NCBI RefSeq assembly: GCF_019977195.1
Contig: NZ_AP024643.1
Coordinates: 3,968,001 to 4,032,000 of the forward strand
Direction of reading: 5' to 3'
From: Arthrobacter sp. StoSoilA2
GTDB lineage: Bacteria > Actinomycetota > Actinomycetes > Actinomycetales > Micrococcaceae
Length of the DNA stretch: 64,000 nt
Shown: one piece after another, positions 17,149 to 26,663 of the stretch
Layout of the letters: each line of letters begins with the position of its first letter
Numbering within the stretch: the first letter of the stretch is position 1
Position numbers and translations under genes: made by a program
The notes under the pieces: model-generated
Seen by the model: only the letters and a program-made list of their open reading frames with translations
Told to the model about the DNA's origin: nothing
The model's database searches: none

Positions 17149-17979
17149 TCAGCCCAGCTGTTTTGTGATCTCGGCTGCGCGGTTGGCAGCCGCACGGGCT
17201 CCCTCAGCGATGATCCTGGGGATCCCGCCGTCGTCGAATGCTGCGATAGCTCGCTCGGTGGTGCCGTTGGGACTGGTTACGGCAACGCGAAGTGCAGTGG
17301 GGTCCGCACCTGGTTCCGCCAGCATGAAACCGGCGCCCGCCACCGTTTCGCGGGCCAGCATGACGGACAGTTCGGCGTCCAGCCCCAATTCAACACCCGC
17401 AGCGGCCATGGCCTCAGCCAAATAGAACGCGTAGGCGGGGCCGGATCCACTGATGGCGGACAAGGCGTCCACTTGTTCCTCCGGCACCTCCACAACCTTG
17501 CCGGCTCCTGCCAGCGCTGCCTTCACCTTCTCCAGCTGTTCCGGCGTGCAGTGCGTCCCGGGCGAAACGGATACGACGCCGCGACCCAGCTTTGCGGGTG
17601 TGTTCGGCATGGTGCGGATCACCGGCTGCCCCTCCGGGAGGGCGGCCTCAAGCTGCGCGATGGAAACCGCAGCTGCCACGCTCACAACAACGGTGTCCTT
17701 CGCGAGTGCCGGGCTGATTTCCCGGGCAAGGTCTGTAATGCCAACTGGCTTGACCCCAAGGATGACTATGCCTGAACCCTTGGCGGCGAGCTTGTTGTTG
17801 TCCGGCTCTTCCTCGCCGGCGATCGCCATAACGCCGTACCGCTGCGCAAGCTCTTCTGCGCGCTCGGCACGTCGGACAGTGGCGACGACATCGGATGGGT
17901 CAGCCCCGGCGGCAAGGAGACCGGCCAGAATTGCCTCGTTCATGGATCCACAGCCAAGGAATGCGATTCGGTTGCTCAT
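17149..17979 (-). CDS. proC: Pyrroline-5-carboxylate reductase
   Basis: A 276-residue enzyme for the last step of proline synthesis. N-terminal Rossmann IAFLGCGSMNEAI (residues 4-16), VIRTMPNTPAKLGRG in the middle, and the C-terminal signature SGSGPAYAFYLAEAM with a typical ARETVAGAG helix. Start ATG 17979 (MSNRIAF); no strong ribosome binding site. It is followed after 7 bp by the ktrA stop on the other strand. Confidence 0.94.
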   Translation of the reverse strand: MSNRIAFLGCGSMNEAILAGLLAAGADPSDVVATVRRAERAEELAQRYGVMAIAGEEEPDNNKLAAKGSGIVILGVKPVGITDLAREISPALAKDTVVVSVAAAVSIAQLEAALPEGQPVIRTMPNTPAKLGRGVVSVSPGTHCTPEQLEKVKAALAGAGKVVEVPEEQVDALSAISGSGPAYAFYLAEAMAAAGVELGLDAELSVMLARETVAGAGFMLAEPGADPTALRVAVTSPNGTTERAIAAFDDGGIPRIIAEGARAAANRAAEITKQLG

Positions 17980-18115
17980 TGCACCATCATGGCAGTTTGC
18001 CCATGGAGGGGTCGAACGCTGTCCGGATTCACAGCTTGTTCCCAAGAATATTGCAGGCAGCACCCAACCTTGGTCCGTAACTTAGTAGTTACCTCATTGA
18101 GGGTGCGAGTGATGA

Positions 18116-18195
18116 GGCGGGCATGGGGATGCCCGCCAACAGCACCGGTGGCCGGGGCGGGTTTTCCCCCATTTCCCGATTCGGCCGCCGGTGCT
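18116..18195. terminator. Two adjacent hairpins between proC and the isomerase-like gene
   Basis: GGCGGGCAT-GGGG-ATGCCCGCC at 18116-18137 is a perfect 9-bp stem. AGCACCGGTGGCC (18141-18153) pairs with GGCCGCCGGTGCT (18183-18195) with one mismatch. They lie downstream of the isomerase-like gene on the minus strand, probably as its terminator. The rest of 17980-18237 shows no gene I can support. Confidence 0.5.
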
Positions 18196-18237
18196 TTCGC
18201 TTTTAATGGCGTTGGCTTCCAATTAGCGAGTTGGCTA

Positions 18238-19071
18238 CTAATTATCGTGCGACCGCACCAGCGGGATGCTGAGGTGCTGACGTGCGAAACGAAGCGTTTC
18301 CGCCAACATTTCTTCACGCTCACCAGCCACCTTGGCCTTGCGGGTTGAAATCTCCGCCACCACAACACCACTGAAACCGTTGGAAGCAAGGTGTTGGAGG
18401 GCGTCGGCGCACTGCTGCGTCCCCGTACCCGGCACCAGGTGCTCGTCCTTCCCGGAACCTGAACCATCCGTGAGGTGAACGTGGCGGAGTTTGCTGCCTA
18501 GTGCCTGGATGGCTTCCAAACTGTTTGCCCCCGCAGTTGCCGCATGCGAGAAGTCCCAAGTGACGTCGTCGTAATCCTGTCCCAAGGGATCCCAGTGCGG
18601 CAGGTAGGCAACAGCCTCCCGTCCGCGGACACGCCACGGGTACATGTTCTCAACTGCGATGTGCACCTGGTACATTGCAGCGATTTCCCGAACGCCCGCA
18701 GCGAAGTTCTCGGCGTAATTCGACTGCCAGCGGAACGGTGGATGGACCACCACGGTGTCGCAGCCGACCTCCCTGGCCATCTGGCAGGACTTCTCGATCT
18801 TGTTCCATGCGGCTCCCCAGACCTGCTGGGTGAGCAGCAGTGTGGGCGCGTGAATAGAGACGATCTGCTGGTGGTAACGATGGCTCAATTGGATGAGGGC
18901 GTCGGGATTCTGGCTCACGGCGTTGTTGGTGACCATGACCTCAACACCTTCATAACCAAGGTCCTGGGCAACCGCGAAAGCATCATGGACGCTCAGCGGA
19001 TAGACGGAGGCACTGGACAGTGCCACCGGGATGTGGCGGTTATTTGCAACGGGCTCGACGTCGGTGCTCAT
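18238..19071 (-). CDS. Sugar phosphate isomerase/epimerase-like TIM-barrel protein
   Basis: A 277-residue protein of the xylose-isomerase-like/AP endonuclease 2 fold. Conserved features are SIHAPTLLL, VVVHPPFRW, HIAVENMYP, DFSHAATAG, RHVHLTDGSG and VVAEIS, which supply the His, Glu and Asp of a divalent metal site. The ATG lies one base after the stop of the Ppx-like gene, so the two are co-transcribed. This pair is conserved in actinobacteria, but the substrate is not established. Confidence 0.82.
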   Translation of the reverse strand: MSTDVEPVANNRHIPVALSSASVYPLSVHDAFAVAQDLGYEGVEVMVTNNAVSQNPDALIQLSHRYHQQIVSIHAPTLLLTQQVWGAAWNKIEKSCQMAREVGCDTVVVHPPFRWQSNYAENFAAGVREIAAMYQVHIAVENMYPWRVRGREAVAYLPHWDPLGQDYDDVTWDFSHAATAGANSLEAIQALGSKLRHVHLTDGSGSGKDEHLVPGTGTQQCADALQHLASNGFSGVVVAEISTRKAKVAGEREEMLAETLRFARQHLSIPLVRSHDN

Positions 19072-19072
19072 C

Positions 19073-20194
19073 TCAGGAAGCCAGCCCGCCTGCCACGGGG
19101 GCCGGAATTGGTGCAGGAGCAGGGTTGTTCACGGGCACAGGGAACTCCTCAAACGTGTGCTGGGGCTCGTCGTTGTCCGTCGTCTTGTCGCCTTCCTTGG
19201 CTGCTTTTTTCTTGGACTTGTCCTTCTTGCGCTTCCCGACGTGAGGCGCAGGATCCACGGCATCATCGAAGACCAATTGGTCCAGGCGTCGAAGGATCAG
19301 CCCTTCCCGCAAAGCCCACGGACAGATTTCCATCTTAGGGAATTCAAAGAGCTCCAATGCGGCCTCCGCCACCAGAGCCCCGGCCAGCAATTGTCGGGCG
19401 CGCGCATCTGAAACGCCTGGGAGGTATAGGCGGTCCTCAACCTTCATGGCGGATATGCGCTGGGCCCACAAGCCAAGATCGGCGGCGTGGAGTTCCCTTT
19501 TCACATACGGACCGGCCGCGCTGGGGGCAGCACCAGCGATCCGCGCAAGGGAGCGGAACGTCTTGGAGGTACCCGCCACCAGGTTGGCCCGGCCAAGCTC
19601 GTGGAAATTTCGGACAACAGGCTTAAGGGTAGAGCGGATGTACCGCCTCAGCTCCTTGACGCTCTTGGCGCTGGGTGGATCATCATGGAGCCAATCCCGC
19701 GTCAGCCGGCTGGCTCCCAAGGGAACGGACGTAGCGAATTCCGGGAGTTCGTCCGTGCCGTAGGCCATTTCGAAGGATCCCCCGCCAATGTCCAGATCCA
19801 GGATCGGACCGGCGCCCCAGCCGTACCAACGACGAACGGCAAAGAAAGTCATTGACGCTTCTTCGCTGCCCGTGAGCTCCTGGAGAGTCACCGTGGTCTC
19901 GTGTTTCACCCGGGCCAGGACCTCGGCGCCGTTGGTTGCCTCACGGATTGCCGAGGTACAAAACGCGAGCAAATCCTCGGCCTTGTGGCGTGCTGCGAAT
20001 TCCCACGCCTCCAGGACGAACTCAATCAGCTCAGTCTGGCCGGCATCGTTGATGTTGCCATCGCCGTCGAGGTATTGCACCAGGGAGAGTGGCCGTTTGT
20101 GGGAGGCAAAAGCCACTGGGCGGGCACCGGGATGGGCGTCCACGAGCAGCAGGTGGACGGTGTTTGAACCGATATCGAGAACGCCAAGACGCAT
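19073..20194 (-). CDS. Ppx/GppA-family exopolyphosphatase-like protein
   Basis: A 373-residue ASKHA-fold protein. The phosphate loop GVLDIGSNTVHLL is at residues 4-16 and the second motif DLDIGGGSFEMAYG lies near 138. ATG 20194 (MRLGVLDIGS) was chosen by similarity to actinobacterial Ppx1; a GTG at 20209 is also possible, and neither has a clear ribosome binding site. The C-terminus (about 320-373) is a Lys-rich then Pro-rich disordered tail. It likely hydrolyses polyphosphate or pppGpp. Confidence 0.88.
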   Translation of the reverse strand: MRLGVLDIGSNTVHLLLVDAHPGARPVAFASHKRPLSLVQYLDGDGNINDAGQTELIEFVLEAWEFAARHKAEDLLAFCTSAIREATNGAEVLARVKHETTVTLQELTGSEEASMTFFAVRRWYGWGAGPILDLDIGGGSFEMAYGTDELPEFATSVPLGASRLTRDWLHDDPPSAKSVKELRRYIRSTLKPVVRNFHELGRANLVAGTSKTFRSLARIAGAAPSAAGPYVKRELHAADLGLWAQRISAMKVEDRLYLPGVSDARARQLLAGALVAEAALELFEFPKMEICPWALREGLILRRLDQLVFDDAVDPAPHVGKRKKDKSKKKAAKEGDKTTDNDEPQHTFEEFPVPVNNPAPAPIPAPVAGGLAS

Positions 20195-20283
20195 TCTGCC
20201 ATTATTCACTGATTCGAAGCCGGGGAAGCAACTTGGCGGCCACGTTTCGCTGCCAGGCAGACCTCCCGTGCCCAGGATGCCAG

Positions 20284-20718
20284 CTATTCCGTTGGCTCCC
20301 CTGCCTCGTCTGCCCGTTTGAAGTCGCGGCGGATGTTGGCGATCCCCTCAGGATCGATTTCGAAGCCATATTCGCTTCCGGGGTTGATGACCATGCCCAG
20401 TTCGTCGCCGATGTTGCCGAGGATCGCCGAACCCATGGTGCCCAGAATGTGCGGGGCCGCTTCCAGGAAGCGCTCATCCACACGGCTCGGGTGGCTGAAC
20501 ACCGCAAGAACAGGCTGTCCATCAGCGTTCGAAAGGACCAATGGCTCTACGGCAGAGTCCGGTCCATCCACTGCTTCGGAACTGATGAGGTAGACCTCGT
20601 TGTTCAGGAAAGCAAGGATGACGTCTACCGGGTTGGCGTCCGGCTGTTCAGCCAAGGCGAGCTTCGCTTCGAGGTCGTTCAAGGGTCCGTTGTCCGGTGA
20701 AGCCGTCTGTTCAGTCAT
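20284..20718 (-). CDS. SseB-family protein
   Basis: A 144-residue acidic protein (pI visibly low) with the SseB N-terminal pattern: VYLISSEAV, LVLSNADGQPVLAVFS and the NPGSEYGFEIDPEGIA segment that SseB family members share. No enzymatic residues are seen; the family is associated with enhanced serine sensitivity and secretion but is poorly defined. It directly follows topA; if the topA tail is read in the alternative frame, the genes are only 4 bp apart. Confidence 0.75.
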   Translation of the reverse strand: MTEQTASPDNGPLNDLEAKLALAEQPDANPVDVILAFLNNEVYLISSEAVDGPDSAVEPLVLSNADGQPVLAVFSHPSRVDERFLEAAPHILGTMGSAILGNIGDELGMVINPGSEYGFEIDPEGIANIRRDFKRADEAGEPTE

Positions 20719-20804
20719 GGTTCTACTCGACCACGATGCCGTCCGGGACGCAATTCGATGGCTTCCCGGACCGCACCCTGTCTTGTTGAGGCGTCACCTT
20801 GACG

Positions 20805-20879
20805 CCGGCCGCTCGTGGCCCGGCTGCTTTTGGCCGGGCTACTTTTGGCCCGCCTGCTTTTGGCCGGGCCACTTTTGGC
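20805..20879 (-). repeat. 15-bp tandem repeat (5 units) after the topA stop
   Basis: On the minus strand five 15-bp units of the form GCCAAAAGTAGCCCG run from 20879 to 20805. The stop-containing stretch just upstream (20894-20880) is a sixth, altered unit with one extra A. In either of two frames the units encode Lys/Ala/Pro-rich residues like the normal tail of actinobacterial TopA. Confidence 0.8.
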
Positions 20880-20882
20880 TGG

Positions 20883-23606
20883 CTACTTTTTGGCGGCGGC
20901 TTTCCTGGCTGGCGCCTTGCGCGTGGTCGTCCGTTTGACGGGACCCTTGGCCCGCTTCTCGGCAAGAAGTTCGACGGCGCGTTCCCGGGTCAGTTCCTCA
21001 AGGGACGTTGAGCGCGGAACCGTGATGTTCGTGACGCCGTCGGTGATGTATGGACCGAATCGGCCCTCCTTCACGACAATGTTCTTCTCGGACACGGGGT
21101 CCGGGCCGAACTCGGCCAGCGGCGGCACGGCGGCCCGGGCACCACGCTGCTTGGGCTGGGAGTAGATCTCCAAGGCCTGTTCCAGGGTGATGGTGAAGAT
21201 TTCTTCTTCGGAGCCGATTGAACGGGAGTCCGTACCCTTCTTCAGGTAAGGTCCGAACCGGCCGTTCTGGACGGTGATGACATTTCCTTCAGCGTCCTCG
21301 CCCAGCACCCGGGGCAGGCTCATGAGCTGCAGGGCCTCATCCAGGGTGACGCTGTCCACGGTCATGGACTTGAACAGCGAACCTGTGCGTGGCTTGGCTT
21401 TCACCGGCTTCTTTGGAGGCTTGGGCTTGCCGTTCTTGTAGTACTCAACGGGCTGGTTTGCCAGCTGTTCCTCGGTCATCTCGGGAATGATCTCGGTGAC
21501 GTAGGCGCCGTAACGGCCGTTCTTGGCAACCACGGTATGGCCCGTGTGTGGATCGGTTCCCAGGACACGTTCCTCAGGAGCCGCAGTTTCCATGAGTTCG
21601 ATTGCCTTCGCGGCTGTCAACTCATCCGGTGCGAGCTCCTCCGGGACGTTGGCCCGTGCGGACTCCACCACTTCACCGGTCTTCTCATCAACGGTGGGAA
21701 TGCTGCTTTCCAGGTACGGGCCGAACTTACCCACACGCAAGGTGATGCCCTCCGCTATGGGCACGGAGTTGATCTCGCGGGCGTCAATCTCGCCGAGGTT
21801 GTTCACGATGCTCAACAGCCCGGGATCAGCGTCTTCACCATAGTAGAAGTGCTTCAGCCACGCTGCGCCCACGGCTTGGCCGTTGGCGATCTTGTCCAGA
21901 TCGCCTTCCATGTCAGCGGTGAACTCGTAGTCGACGTAATCCGTGAAGTGCTGCTCAAGCAAGCGAATCACCGAGAAAGCGATCCAGCTGGGGACCAGGG
22001 CAGAACCTTGTTTGCGGACATAACCACGGTCCTGGATGGTGGAAATCGTGGAGGCATAGGTCGACGGACGGCCGATGCCCCTCTTTTCCAGCTCAGCAGT
22101 CAGCGACGCTTCGGTGTAACGCGGAGGCGGTGAGGTTTCGTGCCCCACAGCGACGATGTCCGAGGCCTGCAGGGAGTCATCCTTGGCCACGTTGGGCAGC
22201 CGGCGCGCTTCATCGGAGTCTTCATCTCCGCGGCTCTCGTCCTTGCCTTCCTCATATGCGGCGAGGAAGCCGGGGAAGGTGATGACGGTACCGGAGGCCG
22301 AGAATTCAGCGTCGCGCCCGTCAGCTGCTACGGCACCCAGCCGGATGGTGGCTGTGGAGCCCTTGGCATCGGCCATCTGGGACGCGACCGTGCGCTTCCA
22401 AATGAGCTCGTACAAACGGAATTCGTCTCCGCTGAGCTGCTTGGCCACCTGGGCGGGAGTGCGGAACGAGTCACCGGCGGGGCGGATGGCCTCGTGGGCC
22501 TCCTGGGCATTTGCAGCTTTGTTGGCGTAGACGCGGGGGCTTTGGGGCACGTACTCGGGGCCGTAGAGCTCCGCGGCCTGGCGCCGGGCTGCTGTGACAG
22601 CTTCATCGCTCAAAGCCGAGGAGTCCGTACGCATATAAGTGATGTAGCCGTTTTCGTAGAGGCGCTGGGCGACCTGCATGGTGCTCTTCGAGGAGAACCT
22701 GAGCTTTCGACCGGCTTCCTGCTGCAGCGTGGAGGTGGTGAACGGTGCGGCAGGACGGCGTGTGTACGGCTTGGTGTCTACCGAACGAACGCGGAAATCG
22801 GCGTTCTGCAGGCCTGCGGCCAAGGACGTGGCAAGTTCCTCGTTCAGGTGCACCACGTTGGAGGATGTGAGCTGGCCATTGTCGTTAAAGTCACGACCAC
22901 TGGCGACCTTGGAACCGTCCACCGCAGCAAGCTTCGCCTTGAAGGATCCCGAGTCGGCTCCGAACTGGCCGGTCAGGTCCCAGTAGGAAGCGGCCCGGAA
23001 AGCCATACGTTCACGTTCGCGGTCAACCACCATACGGGTAACCACGGACTGCACACGTCCTGCGGAGAGCCCCCTGGCGACCTTGCGCCACAGAACCGGT
23101 GAGATTTCATAGCCGTAGAGCCTGTCCAGAATACGCCGGGTCTCCTGGGCATCAACCAGTGCGGTATCGACGTCCCGAAGGTTATCCATGGCACGGTGAA
23201 TCGCTTCCTTGGTGATTTCGCCAAAAGTCATGCGATACACGGGAACTTTGGGTTTAAGGACCTCAAGGAGGTGCCACGCGATGGCTTCGCCCTCGCGGTC
23301 CCCATCGGTTGCGAGATAGAGCGCGTCAGCGTCTTTCAGCTGGGCCTTGAGCTCGGCGACCTTTTTCTTCTTGTCCGGGGATACGACGTAGTACGGCTTG
23401 AAGTCGTTTTCGATGTCGACGGCGAACTTGCCCAGCGAGGTCTTCTTCAGTTCTGCAGGGAGGTCCGATGGCTGCGGGAGATCCCGGATATGGCCGATGG
23501 AAGCCTCGACGATGAAGCCCTCGCCAAGATACTTGGCGATGGTCTTGCTCTTGGCCGGAGACTCCACGATCACGAGTTTCTTGCCGGTTTTTGCCTTGCT
23601 GGGCAC
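20883..23606 (-). CDS. topA: DNA topoisomerase I (type IA), C-terminal tail possibly truncated by frameshift
   Basis: A 907-residue enzyme that relaxes negative supercoils. It starts at GTG 23606 (PSKAKTGKKLVIVESPAK) with GGAG upstream. The TOPRIM domain is at about 10-125 with TDGDREGEA metal residues. The active-site Tyr is in YITYMRTDS (about Y324). Several Topo_C repeats (GRFGPY, GRYGAY) form the C-terminal half, which ends in a Lys/Ala tail RKAPARKAAAKK. The TAG stop sits in a run of five A where the neighbouring 15-bp repeats have four; removing one A would extend the protein by about 53 residues to a stop 4 bp before the sseB-like gene. Confidence 0.95.
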   Translation of the reverse strand: MPSKAKTGKKLVIVESPAKSKTIAKYLGEGFIVEASIGHIRDLPQPSDLPAELKKTSLGKFAVDIENDFKPYYVVSPDKKKKVAELKAQLKDADALYLATDGDREGEAIAWHLLEVLKPKVPVYRMTFGEITKEAIHRAMDNLRDVDTALVDAQETRRILDRLYGYEISPVLWRKVARGLSAGRVQSVVTRMVVDRERERMAFRAASYWDLTGQFGADSGSFKAKLAAVDGSKVASGRDFNDNGQLTSSNVVHLNEELATSLAAGLQNADFRVRSVDTKPYTRRPAAPFTTSTLQQEAGRKLRFSSKSTMQVAQRLYENGYITYMRTDSSALSDEAVTAARRQAAELYGPEYVPQSPRVYANKAANAQEAHEAIRPAGDSFRTPAQVAKQLSGDEFRLYELIWKRTVASQMADAKGSTATIRLGAVAADGRDAEFSASGTVITFPGFLAAYEEGKDESRGDEDSDEARRLPNVAKDDSLQASDIVAVGHETSPPPRYTEASLTAELEKRGIGRPSTYASTISTIQDRGYVRKQGSALVPSWIAFSVIRLLEQHFTDYVDYEFTADMEGDLDKIANGQAVGAAWLKHFYYGEDADPGLLSIVNNLGEIDAREINSVPIAEGITLRVGKFGPYLESSIPTVDEKTGEVVESARANVPEELAPDELTAAKAIELMETAAPEERVLGTDPHTGHTVVAKNGRYGAYVTEIIPEMTEEQLANQPVEYYKNGKPKPPKKPVKAKPRTGSLFKSMTVDSVTLDEALQLMSLPRVLGEDAEGNVITVQNGRFGPYLKKGTDSRSIGSEEEIFTITLEQALEIYSQPKQRGARAAVPPLAEFGPDPVSEKNIVVKEGRFGPYITDGVTNITVPRSTSLEELTRERAVELLAEKRAKGPVKRTTTRKAPARKAAAKK

Positions 23607-23719
23607 GGTGCTCCTACAGAAAAAATGTGTAATTGGGCTGGTGCCCATATTGGCCTAGTTCACCATAGATTGCAGAATCCTGCGTTCCGGCGTGGAAATC
23701 CGAGGGTCTGGCCGGACCC

Positions 23720-24430
23720 CTAGTGCCCAGGTGCCATGCGGTCATCCGGGATCATTGACCACAGAGTAGCAACACGCTCGGCACCTTGTGGAATCCGGGT
23801 GGGGTCGTCCAGTTCGTACTCCCGCAGGACCTCCCTGATCCGTTCGGAAAGCTCTTTGCGCTGCTGGTTGGTCAAGTACAGCAAATTGCTCGCCAGCACC
23901 ACCGACGCCGGCTCGTCCGCCGCTTCGCCACGTTGCCGGCGTTCTCCGCGGGCCTTGGCAAAAGCCGAAGCTCTGCGCCGGAAGGCATCCAGCTCAAGAT
24001 CGACCACTGCGATCTCCGGGCTGGCCACGCTGCCGCCTGAAATCCTGAAGTCAGTTCCAGCAGCCTTCCAACGGCGTTCCCTTGCGTCGCCGGCATTTTC
24101 GGCCGGGGCAACGATCCCCCATTTCTGGAGTGCACGGAGGTGGTAGCTCATGGCACTGGGTGTCAGGCCGGTGCGGGCCGCGAGCTCAGTAGCCGTGTGG
24201 CTTACCTGTGTTGCGTAGAGCTCGGAGATGACCTCAAGGCGGGCGGCGTGCGCCAATGCACGGATAGCCTTGGGATCGGTTATCTCAACCGTTTTCTCGG
24301 CCCTCTTTCGCCGAGGGGCATCGCCCGACGCCTGGGATGTCTGGTTGTTCGCAATCACTTCATCAGTGTAAGCAGGGTCACTAACTGAGGACTTGCTACC
24401 GAGCGGGCGCGGCGGCCGTGCACTGTTCAT
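23720..24430 (-). CDS. ArsR-type winged-helix transcriptional regulator
   Basis: A 236-residue protein with a disordered N-terminus (about 1-45, basic RRKRAEK). A helix-turn-helix at about 50-115 (ALAHAARLEVISEL, TGLTPSAMSYHLRAL) follows, and then an Arg/Glu-rich helical C-terminus. This is the YjdC/ArsR-like layout common in actinobacteria next to transporter or stress genes. The ATG overlaps the stop of the methyltransferase gene (ATGA), so both are made from one mRNA. Target unknown. Confidence 0.82.
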   Translation of the reverse strand: MNSARPPRPLGSKSSVSDPAYTDEVIANNQTSQASGDAPRRKRAEKTVEITDPKAIRALAHAARLEVISELYATQVSHTATELAARTGLTPSAMSYHLRALQKWGIVAPAENAGDARERRWKAAGTDFRISGGSVASPEIAVVDLELDAFRRRASAFAKARGERRQRGEAADEPASVVLASNLLYLTNQQRKELSERIREVLREYELDDPTRIPQGAERVATLWSMIPDDRMAPGH

Positions 24431-26076
24431 ACGGACGCCTCTTGCGTATCCGGGAGGAGGAACCCGTCCAGGACGAGATTCCGTACTTCGGCAAGAAGCC
24501 CTTCTTGGAAGGACCCTGAATCGAAGTCGTCCGCGCCTCCCAGGAGTGCTTCCAAGGCTCCGGCAATCTGCCTTACGGATAATTGGCCATCACAAGCAGA
24601 AACAAAGCCCGCCAGCTCCGTGCTGAGCAGGTTTGTTCGACGAAGGCCGGCCCCTTGCCGGAGGAGGATCACGCCTGGATGCACCGCCCCGGGACGCTGA
24701 TGGCGTTCTTCGGTGACGTCCTCGGCCACCACAAGGTGTACTTCCGGCAAAGTACTGCCAGCGAGCCAGTCCGCGCGTTCCACGGCCGCGCCCAGATGGG
24801 GACCGATAGGTTGCTCAATGGGGTAAGTAATCTCCTCAAACCGGCTGATGCGTGCTTCGTTTGAAGTTTGTGGGCGGCGTAGCCAGATCATGCCAAAGCC
24901 GATTCCTTCAACATCCCTCGATGCGAAGTCGTCCAGGTACGCGGCGTAGGACTGCTGATAGTGAGTGCGGTCCCGGTTCTCCGAAGCGTCCTGCAGCCAG
25001 GTCTCTGCGTACTGTTCCGGGCTCAGCTGCTCACGTTGAATGAACCAAACGTCCAGGCCTGAACCTTTCAGCCATGAGGAAGGCCTGTCATGCCATGGTG
25101 TCCCTGTGCGGATCTCCCAGTTGCCGAGCATTTGGGCTGTGCCGCCGGGTTCAAGGACGCCTGCCAGGGTCCGCACCAACGAGGCGACGATCTCATCGCC
25201 GGGCAGTCCGCCGTCGCGGTATGTAAATTGATCAGCCAAGGATTCACCGGCGCTGCGCGGGGTAATGACGAAGGGCGGGTTGGAGACGACGAGCCCGAAA
25301 CGTTCCCCCGCCACGGGTTCCAGGAGCGAGCCCAGGCGCAGGCTGACGCGGGCTTCGAGGTTGTTCGGATCCAGGTCCAGTTCCTGAGCGTTAAGGAGCA
25401 GATTGAAACGGGTGAAGGCGAGCGCCCTCCCGGAGATGTCCGTTGCCGTGACATGTTCGCAGTGATGCAACAAATGGAACGTCTGGATGCCGCAGCCTGT
25501 CCCGAGGTCCAGCGCACGGTGCGTGTGCTGCCTGATGGTTGTCTGGACAAGGGTTGTTGATGCCCGTCCTATCCCCAGCACGTGGTCGTGCCTTAGGACC
25601 CCGGCTTGTTGGTGGGCAGCGAGATCACTGGCTACCCAAAGCTCCGCTCCCCCGCTGCCGTCCGCATTGGCCTCCCAGCCATAGGGACGTAGATCCACCT
25701 TGGCCGTGGCAACACCGGCGTCCAGGGTGATAAGTCCAAGCCGGGCGAGTCCTTGGGCGCCCACGCCGGGGAGTGCAAGGTCAATATCGGACTGCGGCTG
25801 TGGGACAGCAAGCAACCACAGCCGCACTATGACGGACAGCGCCCGGGTGCTTTCCACGCCGCTCTTGGACATGCGTTCACTCACCAACAACGCTGGAATG
25901 ATTTGGTCCCTGTTCAATGCGGCATAGGCGGATTCCCCCAGTAGTTCCGCAACGCCGTCGACCGTGTATGAGATGGCGCGAAGGTCTGAGGCCAGCGACG
26001 CAAGGAGCTCCGGGTGGTCGCTGCGCGGGGCGTCGTCAGTATTGCCAGCGGTAAATATTTCGGGGGTTTGAGTCAC
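24427..26076 (-). CDS. Class I SAM-dependent methyltransferase (HemK/RsmC-like, NPPF motif)
   Basis: A 549-residue protein from GTG 26076. The SAM-binding ALDLGTGCGIQTFHLL is near residue 190, and VVSNPPFVI is the N/D-PP-Y/F motif of enzymes that methylate amino groups of nucleic acids or glutamine. The N-terminal 180 residues form a winged-helix-like extension and the C-terminal 200 residues are extra. This long layout is typical of the actinobacterial 'DUF7059/DUF7782' methyltransferases. Target (rRNA or protein Gln) unknown. No clear ribosome binding site; the start could be leaderless. Confidence 0.83.
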   Translation of the reverse strand: MTQTPEIFTAGNTDDAPRSDHPELLASLASDLRAISYTVDGVAELLGESAYAALNRDQIIPALLVSERMSKSGVESTRALSVIVRLWLLAVPQPQSDIDLALPGVGAQGLARLGLITLDAGVATAKVDLRPYGWEANADGSGGAELWVASDLAAHQQAGVLRHDHVLGIGRASTTLVQTTIRQHTHRALDLGTGCGIQTFHLLHHCEHVTATDISGRALAFTRFNLLLNAQELDLDPNNLEARVSLRLGSLLEPVAGERFGLVVSNPPFVITPRSAGESLADQFTYRDGGLPGDEIVASLVRTLAGVLEPGGTAQMLGNWEIRTGTPWHDRPSSWLKGSGLDVWFIQREQLSPEQYAETWLQDASENRDRTHYQQSYAAYLDDFASRDVEGIGFGMIWLRRPQTSNEARISRFEEITYPIEQPIGPHLGAAVERADWLAGSTLPEVHLVVAEDVTEERHQRPGAVHPGVILLRQGAGLRRTNLLSTELAGFVSACDGQLSVRQIAGALEALLGGADDFDSGSFQEGLLAEVRNLVLDGFLLPDTQEASV

Positions 26077-26168
26077 ATTGCAAGTCTATGGGCGCCGCTT
26101 CATGGGAGACGTTTCCGGTTTGGGCTATGTGGACAAAACCTTGTTGTGGGACCCGGTAGCGTGGAAGC

Positions 26169-26612
26169 ATGCTCAACCATTCCTCCACAAGGCGCCGCGC
26201 AGGCCTTGTTGTCATTGCTGCTGGGACGCTCCTGGCGGCCTCAGCCTGCCAGGGTCCGGTCAGCGTCGAACATGCCGATGTGCCGGCGTGGAAAGATAAA
26301 GTCCTGCCCACTGCCAGCACCGTGACGTTGGAGGCTTCCGGCAAGATCCTGAACCGGGACCCGCTGATCAAGGAGTCACCGGGCGTTCCAGCAGGGAATT
26401 ACACACTGACGATGGCTTGTGATGGAGGAGGAAAGGTGTTCTTCGCCGTCTCTTCCGGTGGAAAGCAAATCGCCGACGCGGGAGCCGCCTGCAACGGCAG
26501 CCTTGAAGTGGTGAAGATCAAAGTCCCCGCCACCGCCGCACTCACTATCTCCACGAGTAGTGTGGATGCCCCGCTGATTTTTGCTTACCAGCTGGTGCCC
26601 GCCGCTAATTAG
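26169..26612 (+). CDS. Putative lipoprotein, paralogue of the next gene
   Basis: A 147-residue protein with a lipoprotein signal peptide: basic RRRAG, hydrophobic stretch, lipobox LAASAC at about residue 27. The mature part is a small beta-rich domain with paired Cys (TMACDGGG and GAACNGS). It resembles the downstream protein in YTLTMAC versus YAVTLAC and VFFAVSSG versus VSFAVSVG. It is divergent from the methyltransferase gene. Surface anchored; function unknown. Confidence 0.75.
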   Translation: MLNHSSTRRRAGLVVIAAGTLLAASACQGPVSVEHADVPAWKDKVLPTASTVTLEASGKILNRDPLIKESPGVPAGNYTLTMACDGGGKVFFAVSSGGKQIADAGAACNGSLEVVKIKVPATAALTISTSSVDAPLIFAYQLVPAAN

Positions 26613-26663
26613 CCCCTTGCGCCAGCACTATGGTGCGCTTCCAGGCCAGCGTAAAGTCAACGT

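Noticed and set aside
17980..18237. A small RNA or small gene upstream of proC
   Set aside because: Two hairpins are present, but no promoter, T-run or plausible reading frame with a ribosome binding site supports a gene; terminator is simpler.
20715..20885. Same-frame read-through of the topA TAG
   Set aside because: The zero frame also stays open to a TGA overlapping the sseB-like ATG. The later part (GDASTRQGAVREAIELRP) looks less protein-like than the frame reached by removing one A, so read-through is the weaker explanation.
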